A stretch of DNA of 64,000 bases from Epilithonimonas mollis. Lineage in GTDB: Bacteria > Bacteroidota > Bacteroidia > Flavobacteriales > Weeksellaceae. Position numbers and translations under genes: made by a program. Below, piece after piece: positions 1 to 8,054 of this stretch (the first letter of the stretch is position 1; every line of letters begins with the position of its first letter). The stretch covers positions 62,001-126,000 of the forward strand of contig NZ_FRAM01000001.1 of the NCBI RefSeq assembly GCF_900142325.1, read 5' to 3'. Below the pieces are notes generated by a model that did not search any database, was not told where the DNA came from, and was given only the letters and a program-made list of their open reading frames with translations.

Positions 1-446
1 TTCTTAGCCTTCAGTGCATCATATTTTTTCTGCTGATCAGCATCCATGGCTGCCGGTAAAGTGTAGCCTACTGCTGCCGCCCACTTTTTGAGTTCATCAT
101 TCGCTTTGCTGTGATCCTTTACCATCATAGCCCCCAGAGCTTTGACAGCGGTACTGTTTGCATTGGCAGCAGCCAAACCGCCCATCATCACCTCCATCAT
201 ACCGCCTTTTGCCGCGGCATCTGCGAACTGCTTATCCTGCATGCTTAGATCTTTATCTGTTCTTCCCGCTTTTGCAGCAGCGGCCGAGTCTGCCGCAGGC
301 ATTCCGGCAGTATCATTCATTGTGGCTGAATCGTCCGGGACTGCCATGGTAGTGCTGTCCATGTCTGTGCTGAATGTTGTTTTTTCATTTTTGCTGCAGG
401 CCATCAAAGCCGCAGCAGCCAAGAGGCTTAAAACTGAATTTTTCAT
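1..446 (-). CDS. DUF4142-family lipoprotein, 3' end cut by window edge
   Basis: The reading frame starts at the ATG at 446 and runs off the left edge after 148 codons, so the C-terminus is missing. The first 17 residues form a lipoprotein signal (MKNSVLSLLAAAALMAC) with a lipobox ending in Cys17, so the protein should be anchored in the envelope. A low-complexity Ala/Asp/Ser/Met linker follows. Then comes a helical stretch with F/A-A-x-GGMMEVMMGGLAA and VKALGAMMVKDHSKANDEL, which is the pattern of DUF4142, a ferritin-like four-helix family of unknown biochemical role. It reads convergently with nothing visible here. The opposite-strand ORF covering the same bases has no family pattern and is a shadow. 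Confidence 0.8.
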   Translation of the reverse strand, partial: MKNSVLSLLAAAALMACSKNEKTTFSTDMDSTTMAVPDDSATMNDTAGMPAADSAAAAKAGRTDKDLSMQDKQFADAAAKGGMMEVMMGGLAAANANSTAVKALGAMMVKDHSKANDELKKWAAAVGYTLPAAMDADQQKKYDALKAK

Positions 447-685
447 AAGAGTAAGTATTTTGGTGTGTTGCCTACAGAGGTAACAATTTGTCTGCCAAAT
501 CATTAGGCCCTTCTGAAAGCCCCTGTACCAGCTAATCACCAACCCCTGATGCCATTCATATGATTTGCAATTAATATCACCTTTTCTTTCTTAAATCGCA
601 TTAGAAACGATTTATGGTCTTAAAATTGATATTGAATCTGAAATAACAATTACTATTTGATTCTAACTTAACACCCTTTCACACC

Positions 686-1054
686 ATGATATTTGATAAG
701 AACTTTTTGAAATCATCCGGCGAAGACGGCTTTTTTATCTTCCAGGAGGATCAAGGCAACAGCAGCTTCGTGAATCCTTATAATGACAATCCTTATATGA
801 TCAGCTCTCTGCAGAAGCTGAAGAACCGCATCAGCTGTAAGAAGAAACAATCTGTGATCGACTCGTGCCTGGATGATTACAAAGACCAGATCGTAGAGCA
901 CCCACAGATGAACCATGTTTTTGACAATGATTTGCAGCCTCAGCCCAACAGCTTTGCAGCTTATGCCAAATCCTCTTATCAAAAGGTCCTTAAAGATCTG
1001 GAGCATCTTCAGAACCTCATCGATCAACTTGGGGTTAACGAGGTGCGAATCTAA
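686..1054 (+). CDS. hypothetical protein, 122 aa
   Basis: An ATG-started frame of 122 codons. I do not recognise a family. It has no signal peptide or membrane segment and is rich in Asn, Asp, Gln and Lys. The C-terminal third (about residues 88-120) looks like an amphipathic helix, with KVLKDLEHLQNLIDQL, and could pair as a short coiled coil. Two Cys lie in the middle (NRISCKKK and IDSCLDD). A strong hairpin at 1137-1166 follows the stop, which supports it being a transcribed gene. The opposite-strand frame over the same span is longer-looking but lacks any family character. It is probably a cytoplasmic protein of unknown role. Confidence 0.55.
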   Translation: MIFDKNFLKSSGEDGFFIFQEDQGNSSFVNPYNDNPYMISSLQKLKNRISCKKKQSVIDSCLDDYKDQIVEHPQMNHVFDNDLQPQPNSFAAYAKSSYQKVLKDLEHLQNLIDQLGVNEVRI

Positions 1055-1136
1055 ATGAGTTGTTGATGGCGGCAATTTTTATAAAGAAAGCTCGCTGATT
1101 CTGCAGATTTATTTTATCATCTATTACAAAAATAAG

Positions 1137-1166
1137 AGAGACCTGAGTGATTCCACTCAGGTCTCT
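1137..1166. terminator. bidirectional rho-independent terminator
   Basis: A perfect 13-bp stem (AGAGACCTGAGTG / CACTCAGGTCTCT) encloses the 4-nt loop ATTC. It lies between two convergent genes ending at 1054 (+) and 1187 (-). The plus side is followed by a short T-rich run, and the minus side reads into CTTATTTTTG, so it can serve both. Confidence 0.85.
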
Positions 1167-1186
1167 TTCTGTTTGATCACTTGTAT

Positions 1187-1735
1187 TTAAAGGGTCTGCT
1201 CCTGGTGCCTGCCCTCTCTGATCTCTTCTACCAATTTGGCATTAAAGGCAGGGAGATCTTCCGGTGTACGGCTGGTGACCAATCCGTGGTCCACTACCAC
1301 CTCGCTGTCTTCCCAGTCGGCACCAGCATTTTTCAGGTCGATGCTGACAGACTGTACCGAAGTCATCTTCCTGCCCCTGACAGCACCGGCACTGATCAAA
1401 ACCTGCGGGCCGTGGCAAATGGCTGCTACCGGCTTATGCTGCTCAAAAAATTCCTGTACCAATGCAATTGCTTTCTTATTGGTTCTGAGCTGATCCGGGT
1501 TGATGACACCGCCCGGAAGCACCAGGGCATCATAATCCGATGCCGACACCTCGTCCAGGGTTCTGTCCACATCATATTCCTTTCCCCAGTCCTTTCCAGC
1601 CCATGCCCTGATGGTTCCAGCTTCCGGGCTTACGATATGGGCGGTCCAGCCCTGCTGTTCCAAATGCTGTTTCGGCGAACTTAATTCACTTTCCTCGAAT
1701 CCGTGGGTTGCCACTATGGCTACTTTCTTTGACAT
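1187..1735 (-). CDS. DJ-1/PfpI family protein (type 1 glutamine amidotransferase-like)
   Basis: This 182-residue protein has the full DJ-1/PfpI fold signature: VAIVATHGFEESEL at the N-terminus with the conserved Glu near residues 14-15, DALVLPGG around 69-75, and the nucleophile elbow AAICHGPQ with Cys107-His108. Length and motifs match the short cytoplasmic PfpI/YhbO group, whose members are described as cysteine peptidases or glyoxal-adduct deglycases in stress protection. Which activity applies cannot be read from sequence. There is no signal peptide. The gene is alone, converges on the gene at 686-1054 and ends just before the shared terminator at 1137-1166. Confidence 0.88.
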   Translation of the reverse strand: MSKKVAIVATHGFEESELSSPKQHLEQQGWTAHIVSPEAGTIRAWAGKDWGKEYDVDRTLDEVSASDYDALVLPGGVINPDQLRTNKKAIALVQEFFEQHKPVAAICHGPQVLISAGAVRGRKMTSVQSVSIDLKNAGADWEDSEVVVDHGLVTSRTPEDLPAFNAKLVEEIREGRHQEQTL

Positions 1736-1860
1736 AATATTTATTTTTTTGGTGTTAATATGGCTGTTTAAAAGAAAATATAATGCCGAGAGCGGCCCGG
1801 AAGGTTTTAAAGTTTGTTAAAATAGCGGGATCAAGATCTTAACAGGTTATAAAACGGCGG

Positions 1861-1891
1861 TTGCAGGTTCTGGCAATGATCTTTAAATTTG
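1861..1891 (+). promoter_or_regulatory. Bacteroidota-type promoter for the gene at 1931
   Basis: TTG at 1861-1863 is followed 20 nt later by TAAATTTG at 1884-1891. This matches the Bacteroidota sigma consensus of a -33 TTG element and a -7 TAnnTTTG element. It leaves a leader of about 30-40 nt to the ATG at 1931. Confidence 0.6.
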
Positions 1892-1921
1892 AGGTGTTAA
1901 AACCAATTCAAATCAATCTAA

Positions 1922-2284
<363 letters not shown>

Positions 2285-2687
2285 TCCAGATCAGTAATAC
2301 TTTAACCCAGCACCCATTAGCCACTGTTAATTAATAATACAGCAGTTACAATTCCTTCTCCGAATCATTGATTATATGCCTATTGAATACCTTCAATCGA
2401 TGTTCCGGACAGTACGGGCAATGAGGATCATAAAAGGATACGGAACACATTGTTCTAAATGATACAATGCGATAAAAAGGAAGCCCATGCATTATCATTT
2501 TACTGTAAACCCGATGTTATTACCGGTGAATCTTATAACAGTAAAAGCAAAAAACTTTCAACTGCGTCTGACAGCCATCTGAGGCATCATTTCCGTTTAT
2601 ATTTTATGCAACAAATAATAAAAACAATTATTATTTTATCCTGATTGTATTTTTTTATTACATTTACCTCAACAAAAACATAATAGT
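2285..2687. other. intergenic region, 403 bp
   Basis: No convincing gene. A 61-codon frame at 2459-2644 has no family pattern and is low complexity at its end. The last 80 bases before 2688 are very AT-rich with an inverted AATAATAAAAACAATTATTATT-like tract and presumably hold the promoter of the next gene. GATACGGAACA near 2433 resembles the 11-bp units of the array at 3156-3254. Confidence 0.4.
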
Positions 2688-2987
2688 ATGAAAAATATAT
2701 TTTCACTTTCAGAAGTGCAGATCAATGCGCTTAAACATGCCCTTCATCTCCTTAATCCTAATGCAGAACCTATTGAAATCAGAGATTACCTGGATCTGTT
2801 TATTCCCGATGAGGTGCTGCGGGCGCGCTTCGGATTCAGCCGAAAGAGCCTTTACAATTACCGCCAGGCCGGCTATCTCTCTTACATCGCTTTAGAAGGA
2901 CGCTATCTTACCTTTATCCCTTACCTGGTTGCCGACCTGCTGGCCCTCAACCGGAAACATGTGATGAAAAAGCGTAAGAAGCGGTAA
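2688..2987 (+). CDS. small DNA-binding-like protein, excisionase/MerR-type helix-turn-helix
   Basis: This is a 99-residue basic protein. Residues about 46-78 (EVLRARFGFSRKSLYNYRQ followed by AGYLSYIALEGRYLTF) have the layout of the winged HTH of excisionase/HTH_17 proteins: a helix, a recognition helix with SRKSLYNYR, a Gly turn and a beta wing with GRY. The tail is very basic (RKHVMKKRKKR), consistent with nucleic acid binding. Such short proteins often occur with mobile or phage-like segments in Bacteroidota, but no integrase is in this window. A terminator follows at 3021-3049. The HTH assignment is by eye. A role in recombination is inference only. Confidence 0.6.
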   Translation: MKNIFSLSEVQINALKHALHLLNPNAEPIEIRDYLDLFIPDEVLRARFGFSRKSLYNYRQAGYLSYIALEGRYLTFIPYLVADLLALNRKHVMKKRKKR

Positions 2988-3020
2988 AAGATCATGCGAA
3001 TATCGCATTGCGGATTACAA

Positions 3021-3049
3021 AAGACAGGCCCGGAGCCTGTCTTTTTTTT
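3021..3049 (+). terminator. rho-independent terminator
   Basis: A 9-bp stem AAGACAGGC / GCCTGTCTT with loop CCGGA is followed by a run of eight or more T. A second perfect palindrome, ATGCGA-ATA-TCGCAT, sits just upstream at 2994-3008. Confidence 0.9.
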
Positions 3050-3155
3050 GTGGCCTGCCTCAAATATTTTAAATCCCAGACCTCCAACCAATGAGCGGCA
3101 GCCTGTCGATACGGATGTTTTTCAGCCAGTGGGCATGATTCCGGGTCATCTGCCG

Positions 3156-3254
3156 TATACAGGAACGATACGGGAACCATAGCCAAGGGATACAGAACGG
3201 ATACAGGATGCATACAGCACTGATACACACCAGATACAGAACCGATACAGAAAA
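3156..3254. repeat. array of nine 11-bp units (GATACAGAACC-like)
   Basis: Nine consecutive 11-bp units can be read without gaps: TATACAGGAAC, GATACGGGAAC, CATAGCCAAGG, GATACAGAACG, GATACAGGATG, CATACAGCACT, GATACACACCA, GATACAGAACC, GATACAGAAAA. The GATACA core stays in phase throughout. A period of 11 is not a multiple of 3, so the array is not coding, and it is close to one helical turn. It lies immediately upstream of a second array (3263-3292) and of the DUF6266 gene. Confidence 0.85.
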
Positions 3255-3262
3255 TAAGGCCT

Positions 3263-3292
3263 TTGGGTAAAGTTGGGTAAAATTGGGTAAAG
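3263..3292. repeat. three 10-bp direct repeats (TTGGGTAAAG)
   Basis: TTGGGTAAAG, TTGGGTAAAA and TTGGGTAAAG follow each other without gaps, starting 8 bp after the 11-bp array. They end 59 bp before the ATG of the DUF6266 gene at 3352. One helical turn per unit suggests a protein-binding or structural role. The last unit contains a TTG that could be mistaken for a start of the downstream frame. Confidence 0.85.
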
Positions 3293-3351
3293 AAAAACGA
3301 GGCCATTCCTTTTTTATCCAACTTTACTTTCTAATCCTAAAAATAAATACC

Positions 3352-3996
3352 ATGGGAAAAGTTACAGACTCCATCCTGGGCGGAACCACAGGCCGTACCG
3401 GCCGTGTTGTGATCGCCAATGTTTTCGGAACCGAAATATCCAGGATCCGACCAAAGAAAAATGACAAGCCAGCCACGCCGAAGCAGGCCCTTGTGAAAGA
3501 ACGTATGAGACTTGCAGCACTGTTCATCTCAAGCTATAAGGCCTTTGCGAGCCAGTATTTCGGGGAGCGATCCGGACTCCGGTCCCGTTATAACCAGGCT
3601 ATGACCAACATTATGAATGCGTACCATATTGACTTTACGACATTCAGTATTGACCGTGCCAATGAGGAAATCATTTTCTCCAAAGGTGACCTGCCGGAGG
3701 TGACACTCAGCAGTCTTATCTCCACCACTGCCTCTACCTTCACGGTAACGTGGGAAGATAACAGCGACGGCACTGATGCGCTGGCGACCGATGAGGTGTA
3801 CATCCTCTATTGCGCAGAAGACGAGAACCGACCGAAACTGCTGCGGCATATTGCCACACGGACCGATGGTGCCACGACCGTCACCCTGCTCAATAAATAT
3901 ACGGGCAAGACCATACATGTCTGGCTTTGCCTGGTAAAGGCTGACGGGACGAAGGTGTCGATCTCTGATTATGCGGGGAATGTGGTGATCAGCTAG
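3352..3996 (+). CDS. DUF6266 family protein
   Basis: The frame can be extended to a TTG inside the 10-bp repeats. The ATG at 3352 gives a clean N-terminus (MGKVTDSILGGTTGRTGRVV), so I chose it: 214 residues. The opening G-K-x-x-x-S-I-L-G-G-x-x-G-x-x-G-x-V and the following RPKKNDKPATPKQALVKERM are the hallmark of DUF6266, a Bacteroidota family of unknown function. The second half (about 120-214) reads as a beta-rich fibronectin-like domain (TFTVTWEDNSDGTDAL...VYILYC...IHVWLCLVKADGTKVS). There is no signal peptide. A hairpin terminator follows at 4045-4075. Repeat arrays sit in its leader or promoter region. Confidence 0.8.
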   Translation: MGKVTDSILGGTTGRTGRVVIANVFGTEISRIRPKKNDKPATPKQALVKERMRLAALFISSYKAFASQYFGERSGLRSRYNQAMTNIMNAYHIDFTTFSIDRANEEIIFSKGDLPEVTLSSLISTTASTFTVTWEDNSDGTDALATDEVYILYCAEDENRPKLLRHIATRTDGATTVTLLNKYTGKTIHVWLCLVKADGTKVSISDYAGNVVIS

Positions 3997-4044
3997 GAAG
4001 GCGGATCTGTGTATGGACTGCTGAAATGTTTAATTTTGAAACTG

Positions 4045-4075
4045 AGCGCGATGTCTGGTGATATTGCGCTTTTTT
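4045..4075 (+). terminator. rho-independent terminator after DUF6266 gene
   Basis: An 11-bp stem with two G-U pairs (AGCGCGATGTC / GATATTGCGCT) encloses the tetraloop TGGT and is followed directly by TTTTT. Confidence 0.8.
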
Positions 4076-4077
4076 GT

Positions 4078-4116
4078 GCCACCCCGCCCTGCGGGCACCC
4101 CTCCGGAGGAGGGGAA
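4078..4116. repeat. GC-rich palindromic intergenic element
   Basis: A GC-rich block in an otherwise AT-rich spacer with two adjacent palindromes: GCCC-TGC-GGGC (4086-4096) and CCTCCGGAGG (4100-4109). To my memory, similar blocks recur between genes in Flavobacteriia. Only this copy is in the window. Confidence 0.5.
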
Positions 4117-4178
4117 TGTTTTGTGCAGAACAGTCAAATAAAATGTGCTTTTGTGGAATAAATTATGAGTGAACCATT

Positions 4179-4898
4179 TTATTTAAAATAACCTTTTTTA
4201 AATAAATCCAATAGGACTATACCAGAATTAAACATGGTAAGAAGCATATCTTTTTCAAAACTATTTTTTATCAGTTTTTTATGATGATTAGCCTTTGGAT
4301 TAAAACTCACGTTAATGATTCTGTAAATCCTAAAAATTTTTTCTACAGTTTCTAATGTCTCTATATATTTTTCTTCTGTAATGATTTCGGAAGACACCTG
4401 CAAATTTTTCCTGTAATCTGTATAAAGACCTTTGTTCTTATCATCATTAAAGTTTTCAAGAATCTCAGTCCTGTCCATGGAATTTATAAAAGGCTTTCCC
4501 GCTTCTTTAAAATCTAAAACGATATTCACAATTGCATTAATGTTTTCATCATCAGAAAACGACTTATTTGATTTTTCAATTTTTTCAAATTCAAGGAAAC
4601 TATCTGCTAAACCATATATAGCTTCAATTAGCTTTGCTATATTATGTCTCATCTTATGATCGCTAAATATTTTTTTTGAGTCTTCAAGTTTATAGATATG
4701 AAAACCCTCACTGTGCAAGAAGATCATTAACGCTTTGACCGCTTCTTCCGAGCTTAGAATCAGTATCGAATTTGCGGTACTAAATGATTTATTTTGTGCC
4801 AGTAAATTGGCATCTTTCTTTTTTCTAAGTGCATCCTTATAAATAGCAGGATGTATTTTTTTTGACTTTTCCGAGTCTAAGTTTAGAAATTGACTCAT
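4179..4898 (-). CDS. AbiV-like HEPN family protein (abortive infection type)
   Basis: A 239-residue soluble, helical, Lys- and Ile-rich protein. Residues about 30-100 hold the AbiV/HEPN pattern: a helix ending in NSILILSSEEAVKALMIFLHSEG, where the EE-xx-K is conserved, followed by a DHKMRH segment. In the AbiV family of Lactococcus this fold blocks phage protein synthesis. That activity is known for the family and only inferred here. The gene stands alone: a terminator at 5003-5042 separates it from the long operon upstream, and its ATG at 4898 has its own leader. Base composition is strongly AT-rich, like the neighbouring defence operon and unlike the DUF6266 gene on its other side. Confidence 0.65.
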   Translation of the reverse strand: MSQFLNLDSEKSKKIHPAIYKDALRKKKDANLLAQNKSFSTANSILILSSEEAVKALMIFLHSEGFHIYKLEDSKKIFSDHKMRHNIAKLIEAIYGLADSFLEFEKIEKSNKSFSDDENINAIVNIVLDFKEAGKPFINSMDRTEILENFNDDKNKGLYTDYRKNLQVSSEIITEEKYIETLETVEKIFRIYRIINVSFNPKANHHKKLIKNSFEKDMLLTMFNSGIVLLDLFKKGYFK

Positions 4899-5002
4899 AA
4901 TAATTAAATTGTTGTTTTTTAAAATTTTCCTACTCTATTTGCTTTTCGGATATCGCATTTAAAATTCGTCGACATTAATTATCCATCAAACTCAAATCCA
5001 AA

Positions 5003-5042
5003 AATCAAAAAAAATACGCTTCCGAAAACAACATCGGAAGCG
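5003..5042 (-). terminator. rho-independent terminator ending the defence operon
   Basis: A 9-bp perfect stem CGCTTCCGA / TCGGAAGCG (5017-5025 and 5034-5042) has an 8-nt loop. On the minus strand it is followed by TATTTTTTTTGATTTTT. It lies 36 bases past the LytTR stop codon and separates the operon from the AbiV-like gene. Confidence 0.9.
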
Positions 5043-5078
5043 CAGGAACAACAGCTATTTTTTGAGTAATGAAAGCGG

Positions 5079-5828
5079 TCAGCTAAAGGCTTTTCTAACG
5101 CCCGGCTGATAATTTTCGGATACTTTTATGTAGTCGGATTTAGTTTTACCCTGACCGTCAAAAATGCTTACTTCTATCTTTTCAGTTTTGGGATGGTAAC
5201 ATTTGATATGTTTCCTGTTCACCCGAAAAGATTTATGAACCGTGATAAACTGAGATTTCAATAAGCCACTCTCTTCCATTCTGGTAAATGAAAAATCTAC
5301 CAAACTGGCAGGCGCGGCGTTGATAAAATAGATTTTCTTGTTATTAGACTCGTTTTTGTTGGCACAGAGATAGACAATATCATCAATAAGAATTTTGTTC
5401 TTGTTTTTATTGAAATCCAAAGTCACATACTGCGGAGGCGAAAAGAAACTGACTTCCTGCAAAAAGCGTTTAAAACTTTTGACAAAATGCTCCTCACGGA
5501 AAGGTTTGGTAATATGATCCACACAGATTTCTTCATCTCGTTTCAGGTTTTCAATATCTTTTACATATTCTTTTGTATTAACACTGGCAAAAAACACAGG
5601 GATTTTCACTTCCTGAGCCACTTCCATTCCGGTCATGCTGTCATGTCCGAGATCAAGGTCTGCCACCAATATATCTGCATTAATGTTGGGAAGCTTTTGG
5701 AAAAAATGCTCAGAATCTCTGCTTTTCAGCACGATTTGTACATTCGGGATTTGACTTAGATAAGCTTCTAACTTATCCAGTTGCTTTTGGTTGTCTTCAA
5801 GGATGGCGATGCGGAAGGTGTGGGGCAT
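5079..5828 (-). CDS. LytTR-family response regulator (orphan)
   Basis: From the ATG at 5828 (a TTG three codons earlier is possible) this is 249 residues. The receiver domain spans about 1-120, with the acidic pair Glu11-Asp12, the likely phosphoacceptor Asp57 in ADILVADLDLG, and the conserved Lys in DHITKPF. The C-terminal half has a LytTR DNA-binding pattern: a beta strand set with KILIDDIVYLCANKNESN, then FITVHKSFRVNRKHI. The gene starts 14 nt after the stop of the DUF262 gene 5843-8035, so it is part of the same operon, and it is the last gene before the terminator. No histidine kinase is in the island. It may control the operon or answer an unlinked kinase; both are inference. Confidence 0.85.
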   Translation of the reverse strand: MPHTFRIAILEDNQKQLDKLEAYLSQIPNVQIVLKSRDSEHFFQKLPNINADILVADLDLGHDSMTGMEVAQEVKIPVFFASVNTKEYVKDIENLKRDEEICVDHITKPFREEHFVKSFKRFLQEVSFFSPPQYVTLDFNKNKNKILIDDIVYLCANKNESNNKKIYFINAAPASLVDFSFTRMEESGLLKSQFITVHKSFRVNRKHIKCYHPKTEKIEVSIFDGQGKTKSDYIKVSENYQPGVRKAFS

Positions 5829-5842
5829 GATGAGCAAATTTG

Positions 5843-8035
5843 TTAAATTCCTTTAAAAAATTCTTCTATAAAATTACCTCCAACAACTACTCTATCTTCT
5901 ATATCTAATCCATCGACATTTCTATTTATTAAAATCTCATAATTTTCGGTAAGCTTACCATCATTAATTAATTTTTCCAAATATTCATGAGTTTTCTTTG
6001 TCACTTTTTCTTCAATATAAAATCCTTGATTATTAGCTCTCAATTTTACTGAAATATTCTTTTTTGTTAATACCAATGAGTCTCCGTAAATACCCAAACT
6101 AACTTTAGTATTATATTTAGAACTTAAAGCATATAAAAATGGACTCCAATGAGACCCTCCTAAAGATGTTTTTTTCATTACATAGTAATTCAAATCTTCA
6201 TCAGAAACTGGCCAATATAAAAATCCATCCTGATTAATTTCAAACATATCATAGTTAATATAATAATAAATCCAATCTTTTGGATAATCTGGATTATTTT
6301 GAAAATTAACCTTATAATCATTAACTATTGACTCAATTGATTTACTATTATCTGCTAAAAGATTTTCTATTAAACTGTATACGGATTTCTGAGTTTTTTC
6401 AAAAAACTTCCTACTATTACTGGGAGTAAATAACTCACGCCAACTTGAATCATTTCTCGTGCCTAATCTCCATCTCCAGTTATAAAGTTGTGTATAATCA
6501 ATTGTAGCTAATAGTGCATATGACATCAACTTATAATCCACAACATCCGAAAAAAGATTTCTAAAGTTAGTAGTGTACTGATTAAAATTATTATCAAAAT
6601 CAAATAATGCTAAAGAACCACGCAGAAGTTTGTGATCCTCTGTTTTATAAATTTCATCTCTATTCTCAAAATGATTTTCAATAATCTGTTGCTTAAGCTT
6701 TTCTTCAATTATTTGTCTTGTATTGAATTTTGATTCCTGATTAATATTACCTGTTGTAATCAAAAGTTCGGTATCTGATAACAACAAGCTCAAATTATCA
6801 AAACGAACAGTATCTTCAGAATTTGCAACTAAATTTCGTAGCATCCTCAACCTTGCTGAAAAGTCTTCTGTATCATTTATCAAATGTATTAAATAAGCAA
6901 ACAGTAATATTTGCTCCCCTAAAGAAAATGGATTAACTCTTTCATCTGGACTATACAAAGTAGAGCATTTGTAAAATAAATTAACATCTGGCTTGTCAAA
7001 AAAGATTCTTACTTTCGAATCGTGATAATCTAATTCATCTACATAAAATAATGATTCAAATACTACTGGTTTATCACAAAGTACATCAAAAGATTTAAAA
7101 AGAAAAGAAACATTTTCTGAATTATTATATAAATCATCATATAAAAGTTTATCGACAACATTTGATTTTTCTACATTATTTTTTAAACAAAGAATATCCG
7201 ATATATAATAATAAAAACGAAGAAATGCTTTATCTGACAGGAGTGCTAAATCAGAACCTTCCAAATTTTTATGCATATCCCAAAATAAGTCAGACCATTT
7301 TTGATCAACATCATTCTTAAATTTACCCACAAATGTTGTTGGAATAATTTCTGAAAATTGAGATTTAAAATATTCAAAAGTATTTAATTCTTTTCCCCTA
7401 GAATTCATTTTTATATAGAGATCATCAGGAAGACCTAATTTATCCATCGGCAACAAATGAAAAACAATTCGTGAATTATGTCCAATTAATGTATCAATGG
7501 AAATTTGAGAATCTTTAAAAATGCATTCCAAAGCATCAAGTACTGTAAGTATTGAAAAAATAGTAGGATCATTATTCCATGATGTAAAAAACCAAGGCTG
7601 ATCAGTAATATTTTTAGCAATATTAGAAAAATGCTTACCTGGATCAAATTCAACCAATTTTTCACAAAAAACATTCGAGGAATGTCTAGTTTCATATGAA
7701 AATTGCCTAAACAATGGTTTAAGCTCTTCTAATCTTCCCTCTTTTACTGCCAAAATATAATGCAGAAGAAATAGAGTTGTTAAGCGCTGTTGACCATCAA
7801 GCGGAATAAAGTGCTCCACATCAACACTTTCTTTGCTATACGTTTTAACGTATCCATAAATAAAATCTAATTCTAAATTTCCATTCTCATCTTGCAAAGC
7901 AGATTTTATGGAGTTTAAAAATTTAGTTCGTATGGCAGTAATCTTTTCTGATTTTCTACCTTGAGCATAATCCCTTTGAATTAATGGAATTACAATTTTA
8001 TATCTGGATATTAAATTCCAAAAACTTGTTGTCAT
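5843..8035 (-). CDS. DUF262 (GmrSD-type) protein without visible HNH domain
   Basis: A 730-residue protein with the DUF262 signature in its first 100 residues: IPLIQRDYAQGR (about 16-27) and PLDGQQRLTTLFLLHYIL (about 78-95). DUF262 has a ParB-like fold that in GmrS and BrxU-type proteins binds and hydrolyses nucleotides to drive cutting of modified phage DNA. I find no C-terminal DUF1524 HNH motif (no HxxP/HIxxQ plus N...KR set). The long C-terminal part is of unknown class, with WRWRLGTRNDSSWRELF and a hydrophilic end. It lies 19 nt after a second DUF262 gene that does have an HNH-like end, so the two may act as a pair. AT-rich. Confidence 0.8.
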   Translation of the reverse strand: MTTSFWNLISRYKIVIPLIQRDYAQGRKSEKITAIRTKFLNSIKSALQDENGNLELDFIYGYVKTYSKESVDVEHFIPLDGQQRLTTLFLLHYILAVKEGRLEELKPLFRQFSYETRHSSNVFCEKLVEFDPGKHFSNIAKNITDQPWFFTSWNNDPTIFSILTVLDALECIFKDSQISIDTLIGHNSRIVFHLLPMDKLGLPDDLYIKMNSRGKELNTFEYFKSQFSEIIPTTFVGKFKNDVDQKWSDLFWDMHKNLEGSDLALLSDKAFLRFYYYISDILCLKNNVEKSNVVDKLLYDDLYNNSENVSFLFKSFDVLCDKPVVFESLFYVDELDYHDSKVRIFFDKPDVNLFYKCSTLYSPDERVNPFSLGEQILLFAYLIHLINDTEDFSARLRMLRNLVANSEDTVRFDNLSLLLSDTELLITTGNINQESKFNTRQIIEEKLKQQIIENHFENRDEIYKTEDHKLLRGSLALFDFDNNFNQYTTNFRNLFSDVVDYKLMSYALLATIDYTQLYNWRWRLGTRNDSSWRELFTPSNSRKFFEKTQKSVYSLIENLLADNSKSIESIVNDYKVNFQNNPDYPKDWIYYYINYDMFEINQDGFLYWPVSDEDLNYYVMKKTSLGGSHWSPFLYALSSKYNTKVSLGIYGDSLVLTKKNISVKLRANNQGFYIEEKVTKKTHEYLEKLINDGKLTENYEILINRNVDGLDIEDRVVVGGNFIEEFFKGI

Positions 8036-8054
8036 TAATTATATCTTATAGTTA

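Noticed and set aside
142-483. Plus-strand 113-codon frame rich in Ala
   Set aside because: It is antisense to the DUF4142 lipoprotein gene (1-446), whose lipobox and family pattern are clear.
2459-2644. 61-codon frame in the gap before the HTH gene
   Set aside because: No family pattern, poor start context and low-complexity AT-rich end; kept only as a note on the gap.
3156-3254. Plasmid iterons / replication origin
   Set aside because: No Rep protein or partition gene is nearby, and the 11-bp units are shorter and more diverged than usual iterons.
3283-3351. TTG-started N-terminal extension of the DUF6266 gene
   Set aside because: It would translate part of the 10-bp repeat array; the ATG at 3352 gives the family's usual N-terminus.
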